Origin: Nitrospira defluvii
GTDB lineage: Bacteria; Nitrospirota; Nitrospiria; Nitrospirales; Nitrospiraceae
DNA length: 64,000 nt
Direction of reading: 5' to 3'
NCBI GenBank assembly: GCA_000196815.1
Contig: FP929003.1
Coordinates: 496,001 to 560,000 of the forward strand
The stretch's first letter is position 1, and each line of letters begins with the position of its first letter. The notes under the pieces were generated by a model. It saw only the letters and a program-made list of their open reading frames with translations. It ran no database searches and was not told the DNA's origin. Made by a program: the position numbers and the translations under genes. Positions 33,124-42,529 of this stretch are shown in pieces.

Positions 33124-33216
33124 ATGGGAACGATGGGAAAAGGATTCATTCTCTGGTTGCTGGGAGTGCCGGCAAGCCTGCTGGTCTTGCTGTGGTTTCT
33201 CGGCATTCTCAAGTAA
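33124..33216 (+). CDS. Small single-span membrane peptide (30 aa)
   Basis: Translation MGTMGKGFILWLLGVPASLL continues into VLLWFLGILK: a short basic head and one hydrophobic helix. AGGAGG lies 6 nt before the ATG, and the frame sits directly below the DUF3015-like lipoprotein gene. Peptides of this GKGFxLWLLGVP type are, as I recall, widespread in beta-proteobacteria and Nitrospirota but uncharacterised. Confidence 0.75.
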   Translation: MGTMGKGFILWLLGVPASLLVLLWFLGILK

Positions 33217-33217
33217 C

Positions 33218-33335
33218 CCGATCTAAACAGAGGAGATCGGCTTGCGGGCGGACAGGTGTATGTCCCGCAGGAGTCAGTGCGACTCATGCCGACGGCAGAG
33301 CATGGGAATCCAATCCCCTCTGTCTTGTCCGCCCG
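33218..33335. terminator. Hairpins between convergent genes
   Basis: CCGATCT and AGATCGG form a 7-bp stem with a 9-nt loop at 33218-33240, directly after the small peptide's stop. A second inverted repeat, CGGGCGGACA (33245-33254) with TGTCCGCCCG (33326-33335), encloses about 70 nt with an inner GAGTC-N5-GACTC. No T-run follows, so this could be a structured RNA element rather than a simple terminator. Confidence 0.4.
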
Positions 33336-33356
33336 AATGGCAGCGGTTCGAGTCTG

Positions 33357-34271
33357 TTACTTGAACCAGCGCTCGTACATATACAGCAAATCCAGCGTCA
33401 GTCTGGCGCCGAAGGTCGGGCCGTAGTCTTTCTGGTTGATGAGGTCGTTCCAGGTTTCGAACGTGAAGGCCGAATAGCGCACCGCGACCGAGACGAATCG
33501 TTCTTCCAGCGCATCTCCCTGATGATCCACGAACAGACCTGAATCGACGGTGATCGCCAGTTCGATTTCCCATGGAGTCGAATCGGCCCAGTGGCGATAA
33601 TTCCCGAGGCCGACAGAGCCCTGAGCCATGTAGGATTGTGGTGCAACCTGGCGAAACGCGGCACCGCTGAACGGGCGGCCGTATCGCGCGAGGGCTGACA
33701 CGCGAAGGTAGTCGCCCAGCAGCGGTACCGGGGCGAAGAGGGCCAACCGGCGAAATCCTGCCTGCACATAGGGCTCATAATACAACGACCCACCGGCGCC
33801 GCCCAGACCGGCAAAGAACGCATCGTTCGATCCCAAGAGGCTAAACCAGCGGGTCAGCGACCCGCTGAGCATGAAGTCGTTCGCTTCGCGTTTGTTCCCG
33901 ACCGGGACCTCGGTGAGCCCTCGAAACCTGTGCACCACATCGTTTTGAAGAAACCGGCTGGGCCCGTCACGCGTGGGTCCGCCGCCTGCCGTGAGATTGA
34001 GATTCCATCCCGGCAATTGGGCCAGGGGCTTGGTCCAGCTCAAGGTGAAGAAATTCAGCCCCATGGTTTCCCGCATATCGTTGTAGCGTCTGCCTTCTCC
34101 GTCGAACTCGGTAAACCGATCCAGGAGTGCGGCGCTCAGGGTCAAGGTGGGGTCGTGGTCGGGGAAGGCGATGGCGCCCCAGTGGACGCTATGCGGGGGC
34201 GCTTCGGCCAGGGCGAGCCCCGGGATCGCGCAGACGGCGATCACGAGGGAGAAGATCCATCGACGATCCAT
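33357..34271 (-). CDS. Predicted outer-membrane beta-barrel protein
   Basis: 304 residues with a clear signal peptide (IFSLVIAVCAIPGLALA). The mature part alternates hydrophobic and polar residues in strand-length blocks (LTLSAALLDRFTEFDG, WNLNLTAGGG, PWEIELAITVDSGLF, RFVSVAVRYSAFTF, FGARLTLDLLYMYERW), as in a barrel of about 12 strands. No named family is recognised. It is transcribed alone, convergent with the lipoprotein unit and divergent from the HerA-like ATPase. Porin, lipid-modifying barrel or structural protein are all possible. Confidence 0.75.
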   Translation of the reverse strand: MDRRWIFSLVIAVCAIPGLALAEAPPHSVHWGAIAFPDHDPTLTLSAALLDRFTEFDGEGRRYNDMRETMGLNFFTLSWTKPLAQLPGWNLNLTAGGGPTRDGPSRFLQNDVVHRFRGLTEVPVGNKREANDFMLSGSLTRWFSLLGSNDAFFAGLGGAGGSLYYEPYVQAGFRRLALFAPVPLLGDYLRVSALARYGRPFSGAAFRQVAPQSYMAQGSVGLGNYRHWADSTPWEIELAITVDSGLFVDHQGDALEERFVSVAVRYSAFTFETWNDLINQKDYGPTFGARLTLDLLYMYERWFK

Positions 34272-34436
34272 CGGGGCGCATAGTGCCTGTGTCGATAGTC
34301 ATTTCGCAAGTAGCCGGTACGTAATCGCACCGGCTGACGGTGCCCGCGGGCTTGCAGTCGCAGCCTGTGCTTACTAGAATGCCTGTCGAATTCGGTCGAT
34401 TCGAATTGGTGCTCTTCATCTCCATTGCGGGGAATT

Positions 34437-36932
34437 ATGCCGCCGAAGAAAAAGCAGCCCACCACCGGTACCGGCTCATCGACGGCCGACGCAGCCGAGT
34501 TCGAAAAGCTTGGCGTGTTGTATCTCGGGCGGCCGTATGATCTCGCCGCCAAGCAGGCCAAGCCCGGCTGGTTGCTCTACGATTCGAAGGATCTGGTCAC
34601 TCACGCGGTCTGCGTCGGTATGACAGGAAGCGGCAAGACCGGTCTCTGTGTCGGTTTACTGGAAGAAGCGGCCATCGACGGCATCCCGGCCATCGTCATT
34701 GATCCGAAGGGCGATCTCGCCAATCTCCTGCTCACCTTTCCCCAGCTTCGCGGCGAAGATTTCGCGCCGTGGATTAATGAAGACGACGCCCGCAAGAAGG
34801 GCCTGTCCGCCGCCGACTTCGCGGCGCAGCAGGCGGCACTGTGGGAAGAGGGGCTTGGCGACTGGGGCCAGAGCGGCGAGCGTATCAAAAAGATGCGTGA
34901 TGCGGCGGACTTCGCGGTGTACACACCGGGAAGCAACGCCGGTCTTCCGGTGTCGATTCTGAAATCCTTCGCCGCTCCGTCGGCAGAATTGCTCGACGAT
35001 GCCGAACTCCTCCGCGAGCGCATCGGCACGACCGTCACCAGCCTGTTGGGCCTGATCGGCGTCGAGGCCGATCCGATCAAGAGCCGCGAGCACATTCTGC
35101 TCTCGTCGATTCTCGACAGCGCCTGGCGAGCGGGACGGGATCTCGATCTGCCCGCGCTCATTCATCAGATCCAAACGCCTCCCATGACGAAAGTGGGTGT
35201 GCTCGATGTGGAGTCATTCTTCCCATCGAAGGAACGGTTCGCCCTGGCTATGCAGCTGAACAACCTGCTGGCCGCGCCGGGTTTTGCCGCCTGGATGGAA
35301 GGGGAGGCGTTGGATGTCGGACGTATGCTCTACGGCCCCTCGGGAAAACCCCGCATCGCCATTTTCTCTATCGCTCATTTGAACGATGCCGAGCGCATGT
35401 TCTTCGTCTCATTGCTTCTGAACCAAACATTAGGATGGGTCCGCGGCCAATCCGGCACGACGAGCCTGCGGGCCATTCTCTATATGGATGAGATTTTCGG
35501 CTACTTCCCGCCGGTCGCCAATCCGCCCTCCAAAGCTCCCTTGCTCACGCTGCTGAAGCAGGCGCGCGCGTTCGGGCTTGGTGTGGTGCTGGCCACGCAG
35601 AACCCGGTCGATCTTGATTACAAAGGCTTGGCCAATACCGGTACCTGGTTTATCGGTCGGCTGCAGACGGAGCGCGACAAGGCGCGAGTCATGGAGGGGT
35701 TGGAGGGCGCGGCTGCCAGCAGCGGCAAGAAATTCGATCGCCGACAGATGGAGCAAATTCTTGCGGGACTCGGCAATCGAGTGTTTCTGCTGAATAACGT
35801 GCACGAAGATGCGCCGGAGGTTTTCCAAACCCGGTGGACGCTGTCCTATCTGCGCGGGCCGCTCACGCGGACACAAATCAAGCAATTGATGGATCCCATT
35901 AAGCGGGAGAGACCGGCCGAAGCGGGCCAGTCGGCAGCCACACCCGTGACATCGACGCCTGCACATGGAACGCCCCATGCGCAGCGGCCGATGTTGCCGC
36001 CGGAGGTACCGCAATACTTTGTGCCGGTGCGGGGCCGCCAACCGGAGGGGCAAGCACTCGTCTATCAACCGATGGTCTTGGGGGTGGCGCAAGTGCGGGT
36101 GGCGGACAACAAGGCTGCGGTCGATGTCACGGAACCCCTCACCCTACTGACTCCGGTGACCGAGGGTGCCGTGCCGGTGGAGTGGGATCATGCGACGATC
36201 GTCGATCTGACCGTCGCGGACTTGGAGCGCGAGCCTGCAGGCGGGGCTCAGTTCGCCACGCTTCCGGTCGCCGTCGGCAAGGCCAAGCAATATGACGATT
36301 GGAAGGCCGACTTGTCGGGCTGGTTGTTCAGGACGCAAAAAGTCGAGCTGTTCCGCAGTCCGAGCACAAAGACGCTGTCGATGCCCGGAGAGCCGGAGCG
36401 TAACTTCCGTGTGCGGCTTCAACAGGCGGGGCGGGAGCAGCGCGATCAGCAGAGTGAGGTATTGCGGAAGAAGTATTCACCCAAGATCGCCGCATTGCAG
36501 GATCGTATCCGGCGCGCGGAGCAGATGGTGGAGCGGCAGCAGGCCGAGTCCCGCAGCAGTCAGATCCAGGCGGCCATTTCGGTCGGCGCCACGATCCTGG
36601 GCGCGTTTCTCGGACGGAAAACGATCAGCGCCGGCAATATCGGCAAGGCGACAACCGCGATCCGCGGCGCCGGCCGGGCGATGAAAGAGTCGAAAGACGT
36701 GAGTCAGGCGGAAGACAACGTGGCGGCGTTGCAGCAACAGCTGGCGGCGCTCGAGGCCGAGTTTAAATCGGAAGCCGATGCCCTGGCTGTGGCGACCGAT
36801 CCGCTCACGGAAAAATTGGAAACCCTGTCGTTGAAACCCAGCAAATCGAACATCGCGATCAAGCTCGTGGCTCTCGCCTGGGTGCCCCATTGGCGTGCCG
36901 CCGATGGGACCTCACTCCCTGCCTGGTCATAG
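34437..36932 (+). CDS. HerA/DUF853-like P-loop ATPase
   Basis: 831 residues. Walker A GMTGSGKTGLC (about residue 62), the IDPKGDLANLL strand, Walker B ILYMDEIFGYFPP (about 350), sensor-like LATQNPVDLDYKGL and arginine-bearing IGRLQTERDK define an FtsK/HerA-type hexameric motor ATPase. A C-terminal third (about 660-790) is coiled coil with a short hydrophobic Gly/Ala segment (SVGATILGAFLG). HerA homologues translocate DNA with NurA nuclease, but no nurA is adjacent, and this standalone form is often annotated only as an ATP-binding protein. ATG 34437 (MPPKKKQ) is preferred over the TTG 12 nt upstream. Transcribed divergently from the barrel gene. Confidence 0.87.
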   Translation: MPPKKKQPTTGTGSSTADAAEFEKLGVLYLGRPYDLAAKQAKPGWLLYDSKDLVTHAVCVGMTGSGKTGLCVGLLEEAAIDGIPAIVIDPKGDLANLLLTFPQLRGEDFAPWINEDDARKKGLSAADFAAQQAALWEEGLGDWGQSGERIKKMRDAADFAVYTPGSNAGLPVSILKSFAAPSAELLDDAELLRERIGTTVTSLLGLIGVEADPIKSREHILLSSILDSAWRAGRDLDLPALIHQIQTPPMTKVGVLDVESFFPSKERFALAMQLNNLLAAPGFAAWMEGEALDVGRMLYGPSGKPRIAIFSIAHLNDAERMFFVSLLLNQTLGWVRGQSGTTSLRAILYMDEIFGYFPPVANPPSKAPLLTLLKQARAFGLGVVLATQNPVDLDYKGLANTGTWFIGRLQTERDKARVMEGLEGAAASSGKKFDRRQMEQILAGLGNRVFLLNNVHEDAPEVFQTRWTLSYLRGPLTRTQIKQLMDPIKRERPAEAGQSAATPVTSTPAHGTPHAQRPMLPPEVPQYFVPVRGRQPEGQALVYQPMVLGVAQVRVADNKAAVDVTEPLTLLTPVTEGAVPVEWDHATIVDLTVADLEREPAGGAQFATLPVAVGKAKQYDDWKADLSGWLFRTQKVELFRSPSTKTLSMPGEPERNFRVRLQQAGREQRDQQSEVLRKKYSPKIAALQDRIRRAEQMVERQQAESRSSQIQAAISVGATILGAFLGRKTISAGNIGKATTAIRGAGRAMKESKDVSQAEDNVAALQQQLAALEAEFKSEADALAVATDPLTEKLETLSLKPSKSNIAIKLVALAWVPHWRAADGTSLPAWS

Positions 36933-37042
36933 CGTCGCCCCCGTTCCAGATGGCCCTATTCGATGCGGGGCATTTGTGGTAAGACTCTGGGCGAAATCGG
37001 TACACCCAAAGCCCTCGGTTGTTCGCGCGTTGGACTGCACGT

Positions 37043-40000
37043 ATGGCGACGCACGCCCCGCCTTCCGACGAAATTGACCGCGTAGCCGCGTTGTCGCGCT
37101 ATCGGATTCTGGACACGCCCCCCGACATCGCCTTCGATGACTTGGCGCATCTGGCTGCGGCACTGTGTCGTGCTCCGATCGCGGCCATCACGTTCATCGA
37201 CCAGGACCGGCAGTGGTTCAAAGCCAAGGTCGGCCTGACCATGACCCAGACCGTCCGCTCCTCCGGGCTCTGTGCGCAGGTTGTCCAACACAAGACACTC
37301 ATTGCGATTGAGGATGCGCGGGCCGATCCGCGGTTCTCTTCCCATCCGCTGGTCAGGGAGGATCCGCGAGTCAGATTTTATTGTGGCGCGCCGATTTTGA
37401 ACCCCGACGGGCATGCAGTGGGCACGATCGCCGTGATGGATGCGGCGCCTCGCGTCCCCACCGAAGAGCAGTGTCAGGCGCTGCGCCGTCTGGCCCGCCA
37501 GGCCGCGGCGCAGTTGGAACTGCGGAGGCTGACGTTCGACCGCTCGCCCCTCGATGCGCAATCGTTGGAAGAGATCATGGCGGGCATGGCGGACGCGGTG
37601 TTCGCGACGGATCGCAACGGGCGCGTGCTGGGTGCCAACCACGAGGCAGAAGTGCTCCTCGGCCGGACCTCCTCCGACCTCACCGGTCGGCTGCTGCACG
37701 ACTGTGTGCATCGTCATGAGTGCGGAGCTGCACAGGGCTCGGGTGAGCTGTGCGGGCTCGTGAGTGCCGCCGCCCTGCGTGGGAGGACGGGGAGCCCGAA
37801 TGACGTGTTTGTCAGAAACAATGGGTCAACCGTGCAGGTCAGCTGGATTGCGGCACCGCTCATTCGCGGGGGGGAATGGGTCGGAGGACTCGTCTCCGTG
37901 CGGGATCTCACGGCGCAGAAGCGCAATGAAGAGGCCTTGGGCGTGCTCGCCGGCACCACCCGCGCGACGGGTGTGGCATTTCTGCGGGAACTTGTCGAAA
38001 CGCTGGCGTGCTCGATCGGGGCGGAATATGCGTTCTGTATTCGACCCCTCCCCGGACAGGTGCGCGCAAAGGCGGTCGCCGGTCATGGACCGGATGGGTC
38101 GCTCGAACAGGTGGAGTATGACTTGGCCGGGACGCCGTGCGAGCATGTCTTGCGCGAGGGATTCTGTCACTATCCGGACGCCGTGCAAGCCGCGTTTCCA
38201 CAGGATGAGATGCTTCGACAGCTCTCCATTGAGTCCTATATGGCCGTGACGCTTCCCTCGCCGACCGGGGAGGCGATCGGCTGGATTGCCGTGCTCGCCA
38301 GGACACCGCTGAAGGATCCCGAGTGGGCGGAATCGTTACTGCGCATGGCCGCCGGCAGAGCCGGCAGTGAGTTGGGGCGGTCTCTCGCCGAGCAGCAACT
38401 TCAAGAAAGTGAAGAGCGGTATGCCTTGGCCCTGCGAGGCACCTCCGACGGTATCTGGGATTGGAATGTGGTCACCGGAGAGGCGGTGCATTCCGCCGGC
38501 TGGAAGGCCTTGCTGGGGTTCGCCGGAGATGAACTGCCGGATCTCGCCTCCTCGTTCTTCGACCGGGTGCATCCGGATGACCTGGCGCATGTACGGGCGG
38601 AGATCCGGAACCATTTCGAACGCAGAGAGCCGTTTGATGTGCAATGCCGGGTGCGTCACAAGGATGGGAGCTATCGCTGGATTCAATCGCGTGCGCAGGC
38701 GCTGTGGGATGAAGAGGGCCGCCCCTATCGCATGGTCGGGGCGACGACCGACATCACCGGACGAAAGCAGACCGAGGAGGCGCTGCAGTTGGCGAAATAC
38801 ACCGTCGATCACGCGACGGAAGCGATTTACTGGGTTGGATCCGACGCGGAACTGCTGGATGTCAATGACGCCGCGACGGTGATGCTGGGGTATTCGCGGG
38901 AGGAATTTCTCGGGATGACGGTCCCTGATCTGAACCCCTCCTTTCCAGCCGAGACCTGGCCGGGCTATTGGCAGGAGACCAGGGAGAAGGGGAGCGTGTC
39001 GTTCGAGACTAGTCACCGAACCAAGGACGGCCGGCTCATTCCGATCGAAGTGAATGCGAATTTCATGTACTACAACGGAAGAGAATGCCATTGCGCCTTC
39101 GTCCGCGATGTGACCGAACGCAAACGAGCCGAAGGTGCGTTACGCGCCAGTGAGGAACGATTCCACCTCGCCATCGAGGCGACTAACGAGGGGCTGTGGG
39201 ACTGGAACGTCCGGACGGATGCCGTCTACTTCAGTCCGCAGTGGATCCGGCTCCTCGGGTATCGACCCGAGGAGGTCACCGGGGGGACGGTGTTCTTCTT
39301 CGAGATCCTGCATCCGGAAGACGCCCCACGGATGAGAGAAGTTCTGCAAGCGCATCTTGACGGCCGTACGCCGACGAAGGAACTCGAGGTTCGATTGCGA
39401 CATCAGTCCGGCGAATACCGATGGTATCTCGACCGCGGCACAGTTGTGGCCAGAGATCCCTCCGGGCAACCCCTGCGCATGGTCGGGACCATCACCGATA
39501 TCACCGAGCGCAAGCAGGCGGAGCGGGAACGGGCGGAAGCGTTGAGTACTCTGCAGACCATCATGGAAACCGTTCCCGATGTGATCTTTGTGCTGGATCT
39601 GGAGGGGCGTTTAAGCAAATGGAATCTTCGACTGGAGACGGTCACCGGGTATACGCACAACGAGTTGCTGGGGAAGTCGGCCCTCGAGATGGTGCCGCGT
39701 ACGGAGGCTGACGCGACCAGCGCGGCCATCCGACAGGCGTTCGAGGCCGGGTATGCGGAGTTGGAGGGGCACCTCCTGACGAAAGACGGCCGCACGATTC
39801 TCTATCATTGGAATGGCACACCCTTCACGGATTTGCACGGCCGGGTTGTCGGGATTACCGGGGTCGGCCGCGACGTCACCGACCGAAAGCAGACCGAAGC
39901 GCTCCTCCGGTCCAGCGAGGAGCGCTTCCGGCTGGTGGCTCAGGCCACCAACGACATCTTGTGGGATTGGGATCTGCTCACGGGCGATCATTGGTGGAGC

Positions 40001-41041
40001 CCCAATGCGTGCGACAAGTTCGGATACGATCCACGAACGGAGCCGAGCGTCGACGCGTGGAGCAATCGCTTGCATCCGGAGGATAAAGAACGGGTTCTCG
40101 ACCTGGTGAGTCAGGCCATCCAAACGGATGTCAGAACCTTCTTCGCCGAGTATCGCTTTCAACTGGCCGACGGCACCTATGGCTACTTCCTGGATCGAGC
40201 CTATATCGTGCGGAACGAGGCCGGAGGCGCCATGCGAATGATCGGGGCCATGATCGATGTTACGGCGCCCCGGCGCGCGTATGCGTCCCTGGAGGAAGCC
40301 TATCGACGATTTCAGGCCATGTCGCAGGAACTGCACACGGTTGAATCCAATGAACGCCGCCGGTTGTCCCGCGAATTGCACGATGAATTCGGCCAGTTAC
40401 TGACCTCGCTCAAGTTTGATCTGGCATCGGTGAAGCGCGTCGCGGCCCGATCAAGCGTTGCGGGAGGGCGCAGTCCGGAGCGTCTGGCTCGTGCCCTGGA
40501 GACGACGGATCTGTTGTTTGCGCGGCTGCGTCAGATTGTCCGAGTCCTTCGCCCCCCGGTCTTGGAAGAGCTGGGATTAGAGGCCGGTTTGGAGGCGCTG
40601 ATCGCAGATGTGCGGGCTCGAACCGGCTTGTGCTGTTCGCTGGTGTTTGAGCAGGCACACCGTCGCGGCGAGCGTCTTCCTACGCTGGAGACGGCCTTCT
40701 ATCGGATCGTCCAGGAGTTGCTGACGAATGTCATCCGCCATGCACACGCCGCAACCGTGTCCATTCTGGTTCAGCGAAATCGGCGGGAATGGCGGCTGAC
40801 GGTCACCGACGACGGTGTCGGATTCGATGTCGGCGTCCTGTCCCCGTTGGGTGGATTCGGACTGCGGGGCATACGTGAGCGCGCGGAGATTCTCGCCGGT
40901 CAGGTGGAGATCAGCTCCGGGGTCGATACCGGTACGATGGTACAGGTGCGTATTCCGGTCAGTTCCACGTCCGGCCGCTCCACTGAAGGCAGCGTGCCGC
41001 CAGGTCCGGCGTCACGACGGAGGAAACCGGTTCATGAATAA
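37043..41041 (+). CDS. Six-PAS NarL-type sensor histidine kinase
   Basis: 1332 residues, without membrane helices. Order: GAF (about 20-165), PAS, a second GAF-like region (about 310-450), then five more PAS domains with their PAC tails (each ending near GATTDITGRKQ, FVRDVTERKR, GTITDITERKQ and so on), and a HisKA_3/HATPase kinase: phosphoacceptor His in RRRLSRELHDEFGQLL, then LTNVIRHAHAATVSI and GGFGLRGIRERAEILAG. This is the NarX/DegS-type kinase, which pairs with NarL-type regulators; the cognate gene overlaps its end by 8 nt. The ATG at 37043 is chosen over an in-frame TTG at 37019. Signal unknown, presumably cytosolic redox or small ligands. Confidence 0.93.
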   Translation: MATHAPPSDEIDRVAALSRYRILDTPPDIAFDDLAHLAAALCRAPIAAITFIDQDRQWFKAKVGLTMTQTVRSSGLCAQVVQHKTLIAIEDARADPRFSSHPLVREDPRVRFYCGAPILNPDGHAVGTIAVMDAAPRVPTEEQCQALRRLARQAAAQLELRRLTFDRSPLDAQSLEEIMAGMADAVFATDRNGRVLGANHEAEVLLGRTSSDLTGRLLHDCVHRHECGAAQGSGELCGLVSAAALRGRTGSPNDVFVRNNGSTVQVSWIAAPLIRGGEWVGGLVSVRDLTAQKRNEEALGVLAGTTRATGVAFLRELVETLACSIGAEYAFCIRPLPGQVRAKAVAGHGPDGSLEQVEYDLAGTPCEHVLREGFCHYPDAVQAAFPQDEMLRQLSIESYMAVTLPSPTGEAIGWIAVLARTPLKDPEWAESLLRMAAGRAGSELGRSLAEQQLQESEERYALALRGTSDGIWDWNVVTGEAVHSAGWKALLGFAGDELPDLASSFFDRVHPDDLAHVRAEIRNHFERREPFDVQCRVRHKDGSYRWIQSRAQALWDEEGRPYRMVGATTDITGRKQTEEALQLAKYTVDHATEAIYWVGSDAELLDVNDAATVMLGYSREEFLGMTVPDLNPSFPAETWPGYWQETREKGSVSFETSHRTKDGRLIPIEVNANFMYYNGRECHCAFVRDVTERKRAEGALRASEERFHLAIEATNEGLWDWNVRTDAVYFSPQWIRLLGYRPEEVTGGTVFFFEILHPEDAPRMREVLQAHLDGRTPTKELEVRLRHQSGEYRWYLDRGTVVARDPSGQPLRMVGTITDITERKQAERERAEALSTLQTIMETVPDVIFVLDLEGRLSKWNLRLETVTGYTHNELLGKSALEMVPRTEADATSAAIRQAFEAGYAELEGHLLTKDGRTILYHWNGTPFTDLHGRVVGITGVGRDVTDRKQTEALLRSSEERFRLVAQATNDILWDWDLLTGDHWWSPNACDKFGYDPRTEPSVDAWSNRLHPEDKERVLDLVSQAIQTDVRTFFAEYRFQLADGTYGYFLDRAYIVRNEAGGAMRMIGAMIDVTAPRRAYASLEEAYRRFQAMSQELHTVESNERRRLSRELHDEFGQLLTSLKFDLASVKRVAARSSVAGGRSPERLARALETTDLLFARLRQIVRVLRPPVLEELGLEAGLEALIADVRARTGLCCSLVFEQAHRRGERLPTLETAFYRIVQELLTNVIRHAHAATVSILVQRNRREWRLTVTDDGVGFDVGVLSPLGGFGLRGIRERAEILAGQVEISSGVDTGTMVQVRIPVSSTSGRSTEGSVPPGPASRRRKPVHE

Positions 41042-41672
41042 ATGTCGGTGCCTGATCACGGATGATCATCCGATTGTGCGAAGGGGAGTGCGCGAACTGT
41101 TGGAGGAGGAGCAACTCTGTTCCGAGATCTCTGAAGTGCGCACCGGCGAGGAGGCATTGGAGGCCGTTCGTCGTCAACCCTGGGATCTGATGATTCTGGA
41201 TATCGCCCTTCCTGATAAGCACGGGTTGGAGGTATTGAAGGAGACCAAACTTCTGCAGCCAAGCCTTCCGGTGCTCATGTTGAGTCTCTATCCGGAAAAA
41301 GAATTTGCGATGCGGGCGATTAAAGCCGGAGCGTCGGGGTATTTGACCAAGCAGAGTGCGCCCTCCGAGTTGCTGGCGGCCGTCCTTCGGGTCTTGCAGG
41401 GAGGCCGGTACATTACTGCGGCGTTGGCCGAGCAAATGGCGAGCGTGATCGAAACCGGCGTGGACGGATCATTGCATGCCAGACTGTCGGATCGTGAGCT
41501 GCAAGTGCTTCGATTGCTGGGGCAGGGTAAATCGGTATCCGTGATTGCGGAGGAGCTCCGCCTCAGTGTGAAAACCATTAGTACCTATCGGGCCAGGATT
41601 CTCGAAAAACTGTCGTGTGAGAGTACCGGGGAGCTGATCCGCTACGCCATCGAAGCGCGACTCATCGACTAG
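41034..41672 (+). CDS. NarL/FixJ-type response regulator
   Basis: 212 residues. The receiver has all key residues (TDDHPIVRRG, LDIALPDKHG, LTKQSAPSE) and the C-terminal LuxR-type helix-turn-helix reads LSDRELQVLRLLGQGKS, SVKTISTYRARILEKL. The ATG lies inside the last codons of the kinase gene, with GGAGG about 9 nt upstream, so the pair is translationally coupled and almost certainly cognate. Target genes are not evident. Confidence 0.93.
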   Translation: MNKCRCLITDDHPIVRRGVRELLEEEQLCSEISEVRTGEEALEAVRRQPWDLMILDIALPDKHGLEVLKETKLLQPSLPVLMLSLYPEKEFAMRAIKAGASGYLTKQSAPSELLAAVLRVLQGGRYITAALAEQMASVIETGVDGSLHARLSDRELQVLRLLGQGKSVSVIAEELRLSVKTISTYRARILEKLSCESTGELIRYAIEARLID

Positions 41673-41715
41673 CCGCGACTCCTTCCGTCACCCGCCCTGA
41701 GTGAGCCGTCTCCGC

Positions 41716-41738
41716 TCTGTCAGCCGAATGCTGACAGA
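41716..41738. promoter_or_regulatory. 9-bp inverted repeat between two response regulator genes
   Basis: TCTGTCAGC and GCTGACAGA surround a 5-nt spacer. No T-run follows, so an operator is as likely as a terminator. It lies 93 nt before the ATG of the second regulator, and could be an autoregulatory site. Confidence 0.45.
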
Positions 41739-41830
41739 CAAATCCACCTTCTGCCGATACTCCTACGTGCATCCTCCGCCGAGACTATGCCCGGGAAAAA
41801 AGGTATGCGATTGGCGAGCGAGGAGAGGCG

Positions 41831-42511
41831 ATGGACGCGCAGCATTTGTATCGCATTGTTTTGATTGATGATAGCCGCATGGCCCGCCTTGGGTTGAGGG
41901 AACAACTGAATCGAACGGCGGAGTTTCGTCTTGTCGGCGAGGCGGCGTCGATGACGGAGGGTCTTGAGCTGATCGAAAAGCTGAATCCCGACCTGGTGCT
42001 GCTGGATATCAGTTTGCCGGACGGGTCGGGTGTGCACGCCTGCTCCAGGCTGGTCGCCGGCAGGCCGGACACGCGGGTGCTCATTCTTAGCGTATACGAC
42101 GACCCCGCCGTCATCCGGGAGGCGATCGCTGCGGGTGCCCAAGGGTATGTGTTGAAAGATACGCCGGTGGCGATGTGGCGGAATGCGATGCGACGGGCAG
42201 CCGGTAGCGGGGTGGTCCTTGGGCCGCAGTTGATCGGCCTGGTCTTGATGGAAGTGCGGGAGATGGCCAATGGGCTGACGACGGCGTGCATGGGCGACTT
42301 GTCGCCGCAAGAGCGACGCCTCTTGCCCTTGGTCGCAGAGGGCAGGACGAACAAGGAGATTGCCGTGGCCCTGTCGCTCTCCGATAAAACGGTCAAAAAT
42401 TATATTTCCAATATGTATTCCAAGTTAGGGGTGACGCGGCGATCGCAGGTGGCGACGTTGTATGCGAGGACGTTGCCGAGCGGGGGGATTCTTGCCGAAG
42501 ACTGTGCCTGA
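41831..42511 (+). CDS. NarL/FixJ-type response regulator
   Basis: 226 residues with a full receiver (IDDSRMARLG, LLDISLPDGSG, LKDTPV) and a LuxR-type helix-turn-helix (LSPQERRLLPLVAEGRTNKE, SDKTVKNYISNMYSKLGV). GAGGAGAGGCG precedes the ATG. Its DNA-binding domain closely resembles that of the regulator at 55835-56491, so the two probably recognise related sites. No kinase gene is directly attached; it may take input from the large kinases on either side. Confidence 0.92.
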   Translation: MDAQHLYRIVLIDDSRMARLGLREQLNRTAEFRLVGEAASMTEGLELIEKLNPDLVLLDISLPDGSGVHACSRLVAGRPDTRVLILSVYDDPAVIREAIAAGAQGYVLKDTPVAMWRNAMRRAAGSGVVLGPQLIGLVLMEVREMANGLTTACMGDLSPQERRLLPLVAEGRTNKEIAVALSLSDKTVKNYISNMYSKLGVTRRSQVATLYARTLPSGGILAEDCA

Positions 42512-42529
42512 TCCGGAAGCGAGGAGCCG

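Noticed and set aside
33241-33356. tRNA-like stretch with GGTTCGAGTC near its end
   Set aside because: The bases around the supposed T-loop do not pair (AGCGG against CTGTT), and no anticodon arm can be drawn; treated as intergenic hairpins.
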